Assembly (NCBI RefSeq): GCF_910589235.1
Contig: NC_060965.1
Location: 62,001 to 126,000 of the forward strand
Direction: 5' to 3'
From: Vespa crabro
Taxonomy: Eukaryota; Arthropoda; Insecta; Hymenoptera; Vespidae
Length of the DNA stretch: 64,000 nt
Shown here: piece after piece, positions 1 to 14,336 of the stretch
How the letters are laid out: the number at the start of each line of letters is the position of its first letter
Position numbering within the stretch: position 1 is the stretch's first letter
Program-made: the position numbers and the translations under genes
Notes under the pieces: model-generated
Told to the model about the DNA's origin: nothing
Databases searched by the model: none
Seen by the model: the letters and a program-made list of their open reading frames with translations, nothing else

Positions 1-63
1 TCGTAAATGGCGACGAATGGTCGTATACGATTGGCAAAAGAGGCTAAAACAAAGGCTAATCGC

Positions 64-71
64 GCAGCTGC
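64..71. promoter_or_regulatory. Proneural-type E-box GCAGCTGC
   Basis: The site GCAGCTGC contains GCAGSTG, the preferred site of Achaete-Scute/Daughterless heterodimers, on both strands. Related CAGCTGC copies occur at 8562-8568 and near 14956 in the sens introns. It is known that fly sens is activated in sensory precursors and that Sens cooperates with proneural proteins. Use of this copy is only inferred, because such sites also arise by chance at about this density. Confidence 0.3.
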
Positions 72-354
72 TACCGTTAAAAGCGTCATTTTTCATCGAA
101 CGCATTTAAGTAGGTACATAGACGAGGTTCTTACAAGTCACCAATTATTTTCGATAATGCTCTTCAAGCTGACGAAGCGTTATTACGCTTTATGTTAGGT
201 TGCTAAATGGTCTCACTCGAGCCTGTTTTATCGCATAAAAAATAGAATACTTCTTTTTGCTATTACAGCCAAGTCAACATTCCGGTAGAATTCAATCTTG
301 TCGAACTGCAAGTATCTTCACGAATCCGGCTAATTAAATTCATTTGCGTTCTTT

Positions 355-364
355 CCTCTCTCTC

Positions 365-409
<45 letters not shown>

Positions 410-424
410 CTATCTATCTATCTA
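355..424. repeat. (CT)n followed by (TATC)n microsatellite
   Basis: Nearly pure CT dinucleotides run to about 405 and pass directly into TATC tetranucleotides. It lies in sens intronic DNA. Confidence 0.95.
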
Positions 425-834
425 GTCTTTTATCTATCTATTTTGATTCATTCATAGTAGAATCCGTACAATTTCGATAGCACGTTTCGGTGGCGATCGT
501 CTTGAAAATTCTTGAAGAAAATGCGCCTGACCTAGCAACGTGTTTACGGTGTCTCCGCGAAAAATAGCAAATAATTAAGTATCCAACTCGATAAGAATAA
601 ACGACCGATACTTTCTTACTACTTTTTCCTTATACGTAAATACGAAGAAGAGGAAATACGATGCGAAGCACGGCAAATTTCGCGCTTGTTGGTGACTCGT
701 TAAGGACGATACTCTTTGGTAAAAGATTGCATTATCACGTAAGCGCGCATACGCGTAGTAATCAAGTAATAATTCTATTTTTACTAACGAATGCGCGCTC
801 TTTTTGGTAACGACTTTAAACGTTTAGGTTAAAC

Positions 835-835
835 G

Positions 836-868
<33 letters not shown>

Positions 869-872
869 GGGA
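835..872. repeat. (GA)n tract joined to a 15-G run
   Basis: About twelve GA units end in an uninterrupted run of G. It sits only about 80 bases upstream of the acceptor of the first visible sens exon. Confidence 0.95.
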
Positions 873-951
873 GGGAGGATTTGGATACTCGCGGTATGCT
901 AATCGTAACGTTAAGGTTACGTCTAATCTCAATTTCCATCACGTGTTTTAG

Positions 952-1169
952 AGGAAGAAGTACCTCTGAATCTTAGCACAAAACCAAACGACGTCTCATC
1001 GAATATCACCAGGAAAAATGAAATCTGGTCACCTGGATCAGTTTGCGAAAGAGAGGCCAGAGAAACGAAAGCACCGTCTTCTAGAAATCCTTTGGCGACT
1101 TCTATAATCAACAGGCAAATTCACCATTCACCCCTCACTCCACCATCGTCGTCCGAAAGAAGCTTTCAG
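952..1169 (+). CDS. sens: sens internal coding exon, N-terminal to the zinc fingers
   Basis: The acceptor is ttttag|AG at 950-951 and the donor is CAG|GTAATT at 1169/1170. The frame begins with GAA at 954 and is open for 72 codons to a phase-0 end. It reads EEVPLNLSTKPNDVSS at the start, then SPGSVCERE in the middle, and ends PPSSSERSFQ. Joined to the next exon, the end gives SFQ|CKQCGKAF, as expected just before finger 1 in the Sens family. PLNLSTK (963-983) fits the CtBP-binding form P-x-[D/N]-L-S-x-K. The pyrimidine tract before the acceptor is weak, and an acceptor at 952-953 is also possible; both keep the frame. Confidence 0.85.
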
Positions 1170-2412
1170 GTAATTGACCGTTTTCTCTTTCTATGCCTTT
1201 TCTTATGTAACAAAAGAAAAGTTCATTGAGCGCTATTAAACCAATTACTAAACAAGTATAGATTAAAAAGCTACAAATGTACGTGACTCAAATATGTGGA
1301 TTACTTTTCAAAGTCACATCTCGATTAGAAAGGGATACACTTTGAGGTATATTTTTGTAGACGATTATGAGGACAAACAGGATTTGATTTTCGAAATGTC
1401 CTAACTTTTTCCGGATCGAACGACATGAACGTCGTAGTCGCTGAGAAGAGCAAATCGTCGAACGGCAAAGATCGACGATAGGCCTTCGAGGAAGTCGAGT
1501 GGTATCGGTCCTGGAAATCTCGAAGTTACCTTCCACGACACGCGCGCGCGCGCGCACGCATATACACGCACAAAGAGACGCGCGTTCTCTCTCTTTCTCT
1601 CTCTCTCTTCCCTCTTTCTCTGTAGCGAATGTGCACCTTTAGGTGGCTCGTGCGTGGGTTTACCGTACGAAGTCGATTTTACGAGCTCGACCGAGGCACT
1701 TTTATCGGCGCGCTCTTCTTTCGCGCGAACGTAAAAAGTAACTTGGATTTCCATCCGACGCGGCACATGATTCTCTGCGAGAGCAACTGCGGAACTCGAC
1801 GATCAAGAGCTTCGGCGTAGCATTACGTATGTATGTACGAGTGTAACCTCTCTCTCTCTCTCCCTCGATCTTCCACGTCGAGCGTTCTCCGCAAAAAAAT
1901 AAAGACTTCCCGTCGCAACGCCGATTTGCCGAGGTTAATCGCCGTACTTGATTCTTTTTACGGTCAATTTGCAAAGCCGCGCGAATAAATTTTCTCCTGT
2001 GCGCGTGAGCTCCCTTCTGTTAAAGGCATCTTTTCAAGTGGGCACAAAACGTGTCCTATACTCGATCACTTTTGCACGAAAATGAAAAATTAATTGCAAT
2101 GCAAAAACACTAATTGTGATTATGTACTTTTTAACAGTTTTTAAGATAAACACGGGCAAATCTATGATTAACGAGAAAATAGAAAGAAGAAAATTACCAA
2201 AGTTCTCCTTCCTTCCGTCCTCTATTTCTCTTTCTCATCTTATTCGAAATCCGCGATTTCGTTTGTGGCGAAAGAAGAAACTACGTGTCTTTGATTACGC
2301 TGATTTCAGGAGTCACGCGATCTGAAATTCCTGCGAAAGTATATAAGTACCCCCCCAGGAGTCGGTGCCGAGTAAACGGGTCAAATGTTTTGACGTGTAC
2401 GTACGTCGTACG

Positions 2413-2447
<35 letters not shown>

Positions 2448-2450
2448 ATA

Positions 2451-2504
<54 letters not shown>

Positions 2505-3244
2505 CGTACGTATCGGTGATCGGCAAGAGGCTACGTCGTAATTACGCACGATTCGATGTGAGCTCACGAACTCTCTCGACAGTGGTTTTACGTCCGACGC
2601 GTAACTGTAATGCGGACATATTAGGATATGCGGGCCAGACGCGTCACGTTGTTTTTATTTCGGAGGACTGATTTTACTTTTCCAAACTCGACCCGTGTGA
2701 TGGCCTTTCCCGATCGACCGGGTTCGCGAACGAAACGCGACCTCGCTTATCGCTCGACAAAAGGGTGGTGTTTCCGAATAAACTCTTTTGCCGCTCTTCA
2801 TCGTATGGAAATTGGATTAAGAAAATTGTTGACTCTACGTTACAAAAGATCAAAGTCGAAATTGAAAGAGAGATCACGTTAGTCCACGTATCCTACGAAG
2901 AAGGGATAAAAAATGAAAGAAAAAGAAATGAAATTAAAATCGAAATTCCAGACGAAAGAGGTATCGATGTCAATCGTTGGCGAAAGTCTCGAGCAAATAG
3001 CAGCAACAACAACAGCAGCAGCACCAGCAGCAGCAGCAGCAGCAGCATCTCGTAACGCTCGCGGACGTCTCCCTTTTGTCTCGAAGCGCCACCGGAAGTG
3101 AACACTTTCGTGTCGTGTGACTACAATGGCGTGCTCCACTCCCTACCCGCTTTCATTCCCACAATCCATCGCTTCCTTTGCGACTCTTGAACGAAGTGCC
3201 GCGGTGCTTATTAACGATCTCCCTTACCTTCTTCTTCCTTCCTC

Positions 3245-3310
<66 letters not shown>

Positions 3311-5772
3311 CTTTTTCTCTCTCCCTCTCTAATCCTGTTCCCCTCTCCCCGCCAGCTTTGCCGCTGATCTACAAACGGGACGGACCGTTTCTCCTCTCCG
3401 CGGTGTCGCAATGGAGTATTTATTTCCTTCCTTTTCTTCCGAAAGAAGAAAAAAACAGTCCAACCGTTATCGATACCGTACGCTTTTCCGTTATCATTCC
3501 ACGTTGTAATTGCCATTGTTTTGCGATTACGATTGAAAGGAGAAAATCAAAAGAAGGTTAATGTGGACGTTAATAATCTTTAACAAATCGACAAAAGCAA
3601 CAAAAGTTGACAATGATCTCTGATTATTACAGAGAAGCAAGTGGATCTTGTAATAAATCGGAAAGCGATTCAGGGATTCGTAGGATAGAAACAATGGCTT
3701 TTAAAGGACGTGAATAGCAAAGACGAGACTCGGCGGATGGTTTTCATCGAACCGGCTTTATCGACTTTTTCTTTTACATTTCGTGTTTCTTTTCTTTCTT
3801 TTCTTTTTGCTTTTCTTTTTGTTTCTTTTTTGTTTCTTTCTGTTTTTTGTTTTCATTTACTCCCTCTCGCCGAGGCACACATATGAAAGCAACGATCTCG
3901 ATCGTTATACATATGTGTCCCCCTGCCTCACGAGTCATTTCACGTTCGACAACGCTCCCGTCCCACAGGAACAGCGCGAGAGAACGGGTTTTGGTGTTTC
4001 ACTCGAGCATTATCCGACGATGCAGGAAAGGAATCGCGTCCAAGCGGGAAAAGAATGTATTTGCGCGGTGGGCGATCAAAAGGGGCTGAGCCAATGACGC
4101 GGCTTTACTGAGAAACGTAAACGCGGTTAACGTTCGATAGATATCGGAACGAAATATCGGATGTTTCGGAGGTTGAATTTTTAAAAGGGCAATCCATAAA
4201 TTCGTCCTTTTCGTTTAGGATTAAATGGAAGAAAATTGAAATAAAGCTTGTAGAAAAAGGAGAATTTGGAAAGGCAAAGGGATACGCACGCGCATACAGG
4301 AGTTATATTTCAAGTTGGTTACGATCACGTACGATTCCATCCAGGCGCTCAGAAACCTACATATACCTAGTCACTTACATATATTGTCCGGAAAGAGACA
4401 CGCGTGTTGCGCGTAGCATTGTGACGACTGGCGCCTTCGCTACAATGAGTCGTGGAAGATAAAATGAACACACAGGTGCGTCGGACGTCCCGGCGCGGCG
4501 CGGCCGACCCTCTAGAAGGTGCCTCCTTCCTTCTCTTTCTCTTCTTCCCTTCTTGGACTCGATCGGTTTATATTTTACAATCTCAAAAGTTTTCACTTAC
4601 TATTTTATTCTATTGCGTTTACTTTATAAATTCGTTCGTCCGTTCTTTCCTTTTTTTCCTTTTCTTTTTTTTACCGAAGGAATGAATACACCGGGAGAAG
4701 CGGGAAGGAGGAAAAGTGAAAGAGAAGGAAGATTTGACGAAATTAACATAATTAATATAAGCTTTATTCTTCGAGCAAGACGTATAAACATGCGTACGCA
4801 TATGCAGATACATACGTGTAAATAAAACTGGGTTTCTCTATATATGCAAAAAAATGGATTTGTCGGATATCCGACAAGTGGCAATGAAGGAAATAGAGTA
4901 CAAAGAGAACGGAAATTCATTCTGTCCGGACACTTAATTTCTTCTTCAATTGAAATAAGAACAATAAGGGGATGAATCGACAAAAGTATAATTACATGGT
5001 TATTTCGGCACGCAAATGTTCCTGTTCTCTCTGGCTTAATAAGTACGCCGAGTCACAAGTGTCAAAGGCACCTGTCCCAGTTATGCGAAGCCATAGATTT
5101 TTCTATTAATCCCTTTTAGGTAATAATATCTATTTCCGTTTATAAATAATAATTGATGTATATGTAGTAGATTATGGTTATGAGAGTGTGTAAAAAGGAA
5201 GAAGAGAAAAAGAAAAGTTTTACGTCACACTTTTAGAATCGAGTATTAACCCGAAAAACCACGAAATCCTTGTTACAGTGCAAACAATGCGGGAAGGCAT
5301 TCAAACGGTCGAGCACGCTCAGCACTCACCTTCTAATTCACTCCGACACGAGACCCTACCCCTGTCAATATTGCGGCAAGAGGTTTCATCAAAAATCGGA
5401 CATGAAGAAACACACATATATTCACACCGGTGAGTATTCTATATACCGATGTACGCGCGCGCGCACTCACATGCGTGTTCATCCGCATATACAAGCTAGT
5501 AAATTGATTAACGTTCCAGAGTGGTTCGAGAAATGAATGAAAATCAACATTCCATTTATATTACGAATAAATAATGAAGGTGCATAATATGGACGATTAC
5601 GCATTAACGTTATAGAGGAAAACTTATCTACCGATAAGAGTCACGGATAATTTTTCAATTAATATACATCAAAGACGGAAAGCTTTTTCTATCGTAGGAT
5701 AAAAACATTGCGAAAGCTTGCCACTTTGTTCGATGCATATTTACTTGCTTGTGCACACAGACGCGCGCGCGC

Positions 5773-5830
<58 letters not shown>

Positions 5831-7968
5831 TGTATTTAATAATTCCAACAGTTCGTAACAAGAGAAAAGCGACAAGGCAAATTATTCTCCGTTCTTGGTT
5901 ACCGTTCGAGTTCGATCGCACGAGCTTCTCCATTTTCGCTCTTTTTATCGCTCCATTGTTTTCGGGGTATCCAAAGTACCCAGCGCGTCGTAGACACGAG
6001 CCCAACGACAAAGTTCAAGACGATCGAGTCGCTAGAGCGGTTTACGAATTATTTACGAAGCCCGCTTGTTGCCATTACGTTACATTATTCAGAGTTCCTA
6101 TTGTTGCCGTACGTTCGACGAAATGTTTCAACATAAGTTCGTGCGTTTCACGACCGAAGGAAGAAATGAGAAAAAGGATACTCTTTATCGTCTTTTCCAA
6201 TAATACCGGAGTAGAAATAATAATGTAGCCTTTATAGGACTAATTTTTAATATAGGTCTCGGTACCTGTTCGATTTTATGCGGTACGACGTTCGTCTCGA
6301 TTAATAATTCGATTGAAAAAAAGTAACGCTTTTAATTGATCCGCGCGCGAATTATATAAAAACATAAACGAATCACAAACGAATGAAAGATTGTCCTTTA
6401 ATTGCTATTATCAATTGGAATTAAAAGATGGAAAGTTCGTGGATTTCGTTTCGATAAAAGATTTCGGCGAATGAGTGAAAGGAGCCTCGCTTTGTACCGC
6501 GTCGCATCGCACCGCAACGAATGGTGAAATGATCCGTTTCGTGCGCGTTATCGCGCAAATGGAATTGGGTAGACGGTGAGCCGCGTGCGTTTACTCGGTC
6601 GTAACATGCAGCGGAAAGGGGATAGGAAAAAGGGGTAAAAGGCAAAAAGGAAAAAGAGAGGATGAGACAAGGAAGAAGAGACATTGGGGATTTGCGTTCG
6701 CCCAAGCATCGCCCCGGCATCGAGACCATATCGCGCACGTTAACGCCGAAACGAAGACCGGAAACGGATACATCGTTCGCCGTCAAGCGCAAGAGTACAT
6801 TACCATTGTACTTGTAGTCAGTCTCTCGTTGGCAGACGCTCGCGAATCACGCATACGGCGTATAATAGCAAGTACGTAACGTCGAGTATGTAAAGTCGAT
6901 AGTTGTTCTCTTTATATGGAAAGTGGGATCCAACCCTGTGACTGCGACCCTTTTTATACATTTCCCATCTTCTTTTCTTTCCCATTAGACTTCCTAATTT
7001 CTTTCTAACGAGACTTTTCATATTACCATAGTCTCTCCCTTCGAGCATGACCCCAGACTTGGATGGTACGTGAGGTAGAACGCGTCGTTGTTTAATCATT
7101 TATTAATGCTCGATTACGCATTATATTTCTATATATCGCATACGTACGTAGGCTTAAGAAATTTGTCGATGCTGCATTCCATTCGGTTGCAACGAGTTCG
7201 CTGACGAGTGCGAGGAACGTGCATCGATGTACATAATTGGACGTTTAGATTCGCGATCGTCGCATCGTAGCCCGCGTGTCTGCAGCATGGCCTCCTTTAC
7301 GTATGTCGTAGCACGTGAACGGAATCACGCACGGAACGTGCGTTGTTGTCGGCGACTTTTTTAATGAAAAAAACCCTACGAACCCTATGAAAAATATGAA
7401 GAAGAAAAGAAAATAATAGAAAGGAAAGGTCGAAAGCATCGAACGCATAAAAAGTCTCTCTAAGAGAAAAAAAAAAAAGTGATACGAGAATCGCGGCTCG
7501 TATCTAATCAAAGAATGATCCCTTATGCCACGAGCTGTCCCCTCCGGAGGGTAACTATGTACTAGCGTAAACGGCTAAGGTTAAACCGCAACGACGCTAA
7601 CGCCGTTAATTCAAACGGTCTGCTACTTTCCTGCCAACAGGAGTACTTCCGACGTACTCCTTCGACGTCGTGTACTATTAGATTTGTATCTTTTGAGTAA
7701 CGTTTAAGCTTCCGTGATATATCGGGTCCTAATTTCGACTTAATCCAGTTAATTCGAACGGACGAAGTAACGGAGCATAGCCGACGTCGCACGCAATTAT
7801 CTATCATTGGATATGAGAATGCACGGTAACGGCCAAAGTATCCCCTTTTTTTAGGAACTTTAAATTCCTTATCTCATACGATAGTGCAGAATAACGCGAT
7901 TCATATTCATATTGAATCGTAACGCGCGCGACGACGTATTTTCCTTCACTTTAATAATAATGATGATG

Positions 7969-8049
<81 letters not shown>

Positions 8050-11000
8050 GGATATCGACCGTCGTTGCGACCGTGTACCTACAAGCGTAGGAACAAGGGT
8101 TCCCGAAATCTCTTCCTTCCGGGAACGAGCTAGAAAGTTTGATTCTGGCGCGGCCAGAGGATAACGCGCCTACTAACTTCCTGTGCGCGCGCGAAGAGAG
8201 GGGAGAGCTAGGTATATAATATATCGTAGGTATCGTAACGCGCGTACAGGGAGGATCGCGCGTGTGTCATGCATCGCGCGGTATCCTAATAACGGTTATA
8301 TACGAATCGGACACATGTCTTTATTGATGCGAGTATGACGTCCGATGTCTGACGTCCGCTCAACAGCTGACGCGACCCGAACGAAACTCCCATGAGATTC
8401 GTCCACGAGGGCGTCCGCGTCGTTTCGATTCGGCAAACCTTTTGTTTATTTATCGAACGGTCGCGCGATGGAATCTTCGATAATTTGCTTCTTCATTGTC
8501 GCCTTCTCTTTCGAAATATGTAAAAAATAAGGTCGATTATCGTTTAACGTGTCGATTTAATCAGCTGCGCGAATAATACATTTTCTCCTGAGAACGAACG
8601 GGAAGGAGCGCTTGTACGATGAGAAACGGTCTGTTTGCCGCGCACTAAGTGAGTTTCCGGCACGACACGCGCCACCGTAGCACGAGCCACGAGGGGAAAT
8701 AAGGTGGTGTTGCGTGCTAATTACTAATAGGTGGGGAGGACCCCTTCGTCCTTTGCTTTCATCGTTTCCGCGCGGGAACGTTTCTAACCGGTAAAGTAGC
8801 TAAATGCGAGAGGACGGACGATTAATGCCGAGCTTAATTCTATTTTCACGCGATCTCCAAACGATCCAAAGTCCTCTCTCACCAAACGCAAATAGGGAAA
8901 AATAATAAAGCGATCTAAATGAAACTATGGAGAACCAGTTGAACGGATCGTGGCTCTTATCTATTCTTATACTGTTCCATCCGAAGGATCTGACGACTAA
9001 TAAGTCGCTATTGTTTATTAATACAGAGACCTATTGTGATATCGTAATATTGTCAGGCGCAATCCCGTCTTGTAAATTTTATTCCTAACGTTCCTAACGT
9101 TCCTCTAAGGTGTCTCGGCCGATAAATGCTCCTAAAACTAAAATGCGGGTAATTAACGGGGCTACATGCGCATCTATATCTACGTGTATACATATCCGAG
9201 TATGTAAGAAGGTGTTGCGTTATGTACGAGTACAATACGCTACGGTACGTTATGATTTACGTTTCCATATGATTTACATAACTATCGTTTTGATAAAACT
9301 TTGAAAATGCGCGTATGAATTTTTTTCTATCCTTAGTTCTTTCTTACTTCTTAATAGTCGTCGTTTCTTTTTAAAAAAATTCTCAAACGTTTACGACGAT
9401 ACCGACGTATCGTTCGTACGAGCGGAAAAATACTTTCCTCCGTAATGCATATGCCATACGTACGAACGATGTGCGAACGATAATTACATTGATATCGTCG
9501 TCGTATGGCAACGCGTACATTCTAACCGTACAAGGTCTATCCTCGATTCAAATATCGATCAAAATATGTACATTTTCTTTGAAAGGACTAGAAAATTCGA
9601 AAGATATCTTGCTTTGAAATTAATTCGTTTATCGTTCTCGCCAAGGGATCGCGAATCGTTCAATTTTCTTCATTTCTACGAATAATCTATTAGCACGTTT
9701 CGTCGAGTACGGTCACATTCACATTCATATTCATTTATTAACGTAAATACTTTTTCTTTTCTTCCGTCCCGCCTAGAAGATTATTCTACGTCCGATCGCT
9801 ATGCTACGAAATAAAGGGGAAAAAAGAAAAGAAGAAGGAAAAAAAGAAGATCGAGCAGAGAAGAAGAAGAAGAGGAAGAAGAAGAAAGAGGAAACACGAT
9901 TTCTTTTTTTTTTCTTTTTTGTCTTTTCTTTTTCATACACCCCTTTCCACCGTTATCCGTCATTTTAAAACAACCGACCGAGCGAGCGAGCGAACGAACG
10001 AACGATGGCTTTTCTTTCTTCCCGACATAAGAAGCGGCACCGTTAAATCAAAGCTTTTGTGCAACTTCATAAAATACCAAGTATTTTTCGTATCGCGTAA
10101 AAGTTAATGCCAGAATAGATCCTCTTTATATTCCCGGACAATCGCTATATTCGCTAACCGATACGGCCACTTTTATATGCACTTCGTTCGATGGACTCGA
10201 CGTAGCAAGAGAGTCCTAAGGGACGAACCCTCCGTGGAGAAGAATGGCGTGATAATAACCCCTCGAGGTTTTGCGCTGTGTAATTGCAATTCTTTCCGAG
10301 GCGGTATATTGTTTTCAGCGCATCCATTCGTAGACACTCCGCGGAGTTTTCCCTCCCTTGCAAGACCGTCCTCTATAAATAATTCTCGTGGAATACGTGA
10401 CAGGCTGGTACGATCTATGCTGAAAAATAGAAATGATATCTACGAGCTGTCGAGCGAGTACCTTCGCTACTGTGGTATGAAAAATGAATTGCAACGAACG
10501 TCCACGAAACCGTTAATCCTTCGCATTTTAATCCTGAATTGTCGCTAAAATCTGATCACGAATCGATCGCACGTGATTGTCATTTTCGACACTACTATTT
10601 GTAATATTTTAGCGACGATCAAATAGAAACAACGTTCCTATATATAACGTTCCTTTGGCGAAATATAGAATTATGTGTAATATTATCCGTACGGAAGTGT
10701 GCAAAACGTACAATTTTCCCCGAGAAACCATATGATTCGAGATAAAACCTCGTCTTAAGTAAATTCCAGGAATGTCTCGATGATCGGTGCACGATGCATT
10801 CGTCGTATTATGAAGTTACTTTTGCGTACAACATGACATTTTTGCGGCCATTGCGAACGATCAATAATGGATCGTCATGTACGAGCGATCGCTCACCGAT
10901 CTTTGTCATCGGAAATTGATATCCTTTCTGCGAGCTATTTTCTCTTTTCTTTTCTTTCTTTCTTTTTCTCTTCTTCTTCTTAAAAATTCCTCCGCGAAGT

Positions 11001-11062
11001 ATAAGCGGGACTAAGTAACTGTTCGCGATCGTGCCTAAACAATGAACGTAACCATCGATGGA

Positions 11063-11141
<79 letters not shown>

Positions 11142-12130
11142 CATGTCCGCGTTCCTTATCTACTGCAATTTCGAGGAATTACGTTAGCCAACGTATTCGA
11201 CGATTTGGATTAATAATAAATTTCACAAATGTGCACGATCGAGAATGACATATCTATATATTTTTCCTCGCAAAGTGGAAGAAATGAAAAAGAAAAAGAG
11301 GAGAAAAGAAAAGTAAGTGCAAGTGTACATCTCTGGAAAATAGTTTGATCGAATGAGCGCGCGCATTAATGTTCCATTATGTTGTCACGCTAGCCTGTCA
11401 AATAATTCTCGTTAGAGAACCGAACGAGAAGAAGAAGCGTCTCGATAATGTAGAAACAGAATATCGTGTATATCGGCTCGTTCCCGCTCCTCATTTTCTC
11501 TTATTGAAAATCTAATATTGGATTTGAGATAATGCCAGTGCAAAAGTATAAACGAGCAATGAGAATGATTGGTAGCATAAATTCTGTTACGGTAACAATA
11601 ATTATTTTACTATCGAATATGCATAGGAGGCGCGTATAAATACGAGCAAGATAAATGATGAGAAACTTTGGAGGTGCGGTGGTGTAAACGCGATCATTAT
11701 CGGGAACGATGCATCAAAGGGACAGGACGTATTACGATATTAAAGACTCTCGTCTCATATCTGAAAATAGGTAGAAGAAGGTAGGGAAGGCACGCGGCAA
11801 GTCACACTAGGCACGATCGATTTTTACTATCGCGAGAGATCCCTATTTCCCGTAAAACAAAAAAGTCGCATCGTCTTTTCTAAGCGATCTCTATCGAGCA
11901 ATAACCGGACAAGGCGGATCGATTTGCCGCGACTCTCTTTCACCATCGTCGTTGATACGACACATCGCGTTATTACATCAAGTTCGTTAGGCGAGTTTTG
12001 CATAATTAAGCGAGTACCACCCCCGACGGTCATCCCAGTTCGTTTCCTCTCGCTCGCTCGCTCTCGCTCGCTTCTCCCATCGACGCTTCTCGCATGCTCC
12101 GAGGAATAGGCGCGAACTCGCGCGCACAGA

Positions 12131-12166
<36 letters not shown>

Positions 12167-14298
12167 CGTACACGCGCGTGGTCGCAGATACGATTCTACC
12201 TCTCCTATCATTAAAATCGGCCGCCACCAAGTGAACGCTTCGGTCGGTAAATATTTAAGTCGGTCGGTAAGGGGCTGGTAATGAGAGTCGGGACGGATCG
12301 ATAGATATACTGGTTCGCGCGTACGTATGCGCGCGTCTCCTTCGCTGACACACTCGACAAATACTTTCCTTCTGGACCTAGACGAGGCGAGGCCGTTCTT
12401 CATGATCAATATTCAAAAAAGTACTCCTCAATAAATTCGATATTTGTAATTTTTTCCCACCGCTCGCCTCTAGCATCGTCTACGTATCACTATCTACGTC
12501 TATCTACGTTTTCTTTACTTACTTTGATTCTACGAGAGGGTTCCCTCGCTAAAAATCGATTGCAAAAACACGTCCCGAGTTATGGCACGCGTTACGTCCA
12601 ATTTATCTCGTAAACCTTTCTTCCACTCTTCGAAAATATAGAAGCGCACGACGGAAAGCTTCAATTTCTATTGTATCGTATTTCTCTTTTCTTTATTCCT
12701 TACTTCGTTCCTTCCCTTTTGCCTTGACTCAACAAAGTTATGGTGATCGAATCCTAGACGGCAATTACTATAATTGTATTTTTCTTCGCGCAAGCGAGTA
12801 GATAGGAACGATGACAGGAACGAAGTGGCGGAACAGTGCGACAACAATATTCAATAGTCCTCCCGGACTCTACCATTCTTCGTTCTGTCATGCGAAAGAT
12901 AATAATTGTAATGGTATATCCGATAATGCGATGATCGCCGATACGCTGAATTAAAAAAGAGACGCGGTAAGAGCGAAAAGGACAGATGAAGATGAGAGAG
13001 AATGTGTAATCGGCCTGATATCGATTTGTCATCGATCGACGTATGTAAACGCTACGCATATGTGAAACGAATAGGGGAGCGCGACGACTACTTACATATT
13101 TCGTTTGTCCGAATCTTTTCGCATTTCAACGAATTTGAAAATAAAGGATAAGACGCCCGAGAATAAAGAGGATAATATTAATTTGTTAAAATTTTTATCC
13201 TAAATAAGACGAGATGAACGATAGGAGCGTCGAAATTTACGACGGAAATGAAGAATCGTCTTGATATCAAAAACAAAAGACTTATCGTAGGAGCCCATCG
13301 TGAAATACAACGAGCACGTCACGTCGTACGTAAACCCAGAGTTATAAGTTTATCCTCGTGTATTTCCTAACGGGCACCATATCTTTCTACCGTTTTAGTA
13401 TACTTTTCATTCCCCGAGCAAAAGGGGCCGTGTTCTCCAGAGAATATTATTCGCCGATATCGCTCGTTATACGGCACGTAACTTCGGGCAATTTACGTGG
13501 AAAATTTACTTCGCGCTATGTATGCGTACGTATGTGTGATATCAAAGAAAGTGTCCCTCTCGCGGTCACACGCGCGCGCACGCAAATATACTCTATCTAA
13601 TAAATAATTCTGTTGTTTCTCTCTCTCTCTCTCGGTGCGTCTTAAACGCCAATGAAATAAACGTTTTACTGAAAGTGCAGGCACTCGAACTATCGGCACG
13701 AGTTAGCGGGGCGTACAAAGTGATGTTGTTGTTGTCGACGGTGGTGGAGGAGGCGGCGGTGGTGGTGGCAAGTGGAGTCGAGGTAGAATTAATTCCTTTT
13801 CGATAGAATCTTAACGGCGACGCCTTCCGACGACGGTGTAACACCACTGCCATCGTCGTTCTCGTCGTCGGGGATACACGTTTTTATCGTCGCTTTATAA
13901 TCGCAAAACTGTTTGCTCGGAATTTCGATGGCGACGTAACGGAGGAACAGCTGTTTACCTTTATTATCGCAACCCCACGATCGACGTTAGACGTCCGACC
14001 GAAGGACTTTTAGAAAAAGGCTTGCGAGTTGTCCGTTCGACCCTCTTCTTTCTCCTCTCACTCTCCTCTTTTATTGTCATTAACTCGCGCGACTCGTCTC
14101 AAGCCTCCTTTTTCTACATGCCGATACATATATCATATGTAAGCCCAAGGATCCTCCATACATGTGCGTCAAGATTCATCGAAATGATTGCGACAAAGCT
14201 AGTAAGCACACTTTTTAATATCACCCTATCGTTTATTGTGTTTCGTCGGTTCGTTCGTGGCTATCGATGTTAGAGGGAAAACCTTGGACACACATTTC

Positions 14299-14336
<38 letters not shown>

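Larger units (their letters stand above)
1..951 (+). other. sens: Intronic DNA 5' of the first visible sens exon
   Basis: No coding exon can be supported here. The frame of the following exon is closed by a TAA at 924-926 with no ATG after it, so that exon must be entered by splicing from an exon left of the window. The stretch holds a palindromic GCAGCTGC E-box at 64-71, a (CT)n/(TATC)n tract, and a (GA)n plus poly-G tract close to the acceptor. A 63-codon open frame starting at 7 has no splice or composition support. Confidence 0.6.
1170..5278 (+). other. sens: sens intron (phase 0, 4.1 kb)
   Basis: Donor GTAATT and acceptor tgttacag. Contents are microsatellites: CpG alternation at 1540-1557, (TA)n at 2410-2503, a CAG/CAA tract at 3000-3048, (CT)n at 3246-3306, and T/C-rich runs near 3780-3860 and 4640-4675. 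Open frames across these are low-complexity translations (poly-Ile-Tyr, poly-Ser-Leu, poly-Ala). An ACAGGTG E-box lies near 4474. I see no other exon. Confidence 0.8.

Noticed and set aside
7..198. 63-codon frame as an upstream sens exon
   Set aside because: No conserved residues, and no donor in a phase that would fit the acceptor at 952 with confidence.
2281..2671. Tyr-Ile, Arg-Glu, Ser-Leu, Val-Cys and Thr-His repeat proteins (here and at many other tracts)
   Set aside because: These are readings of TA, GA, CT, GT and CA microsatellites and have no splice or start support.
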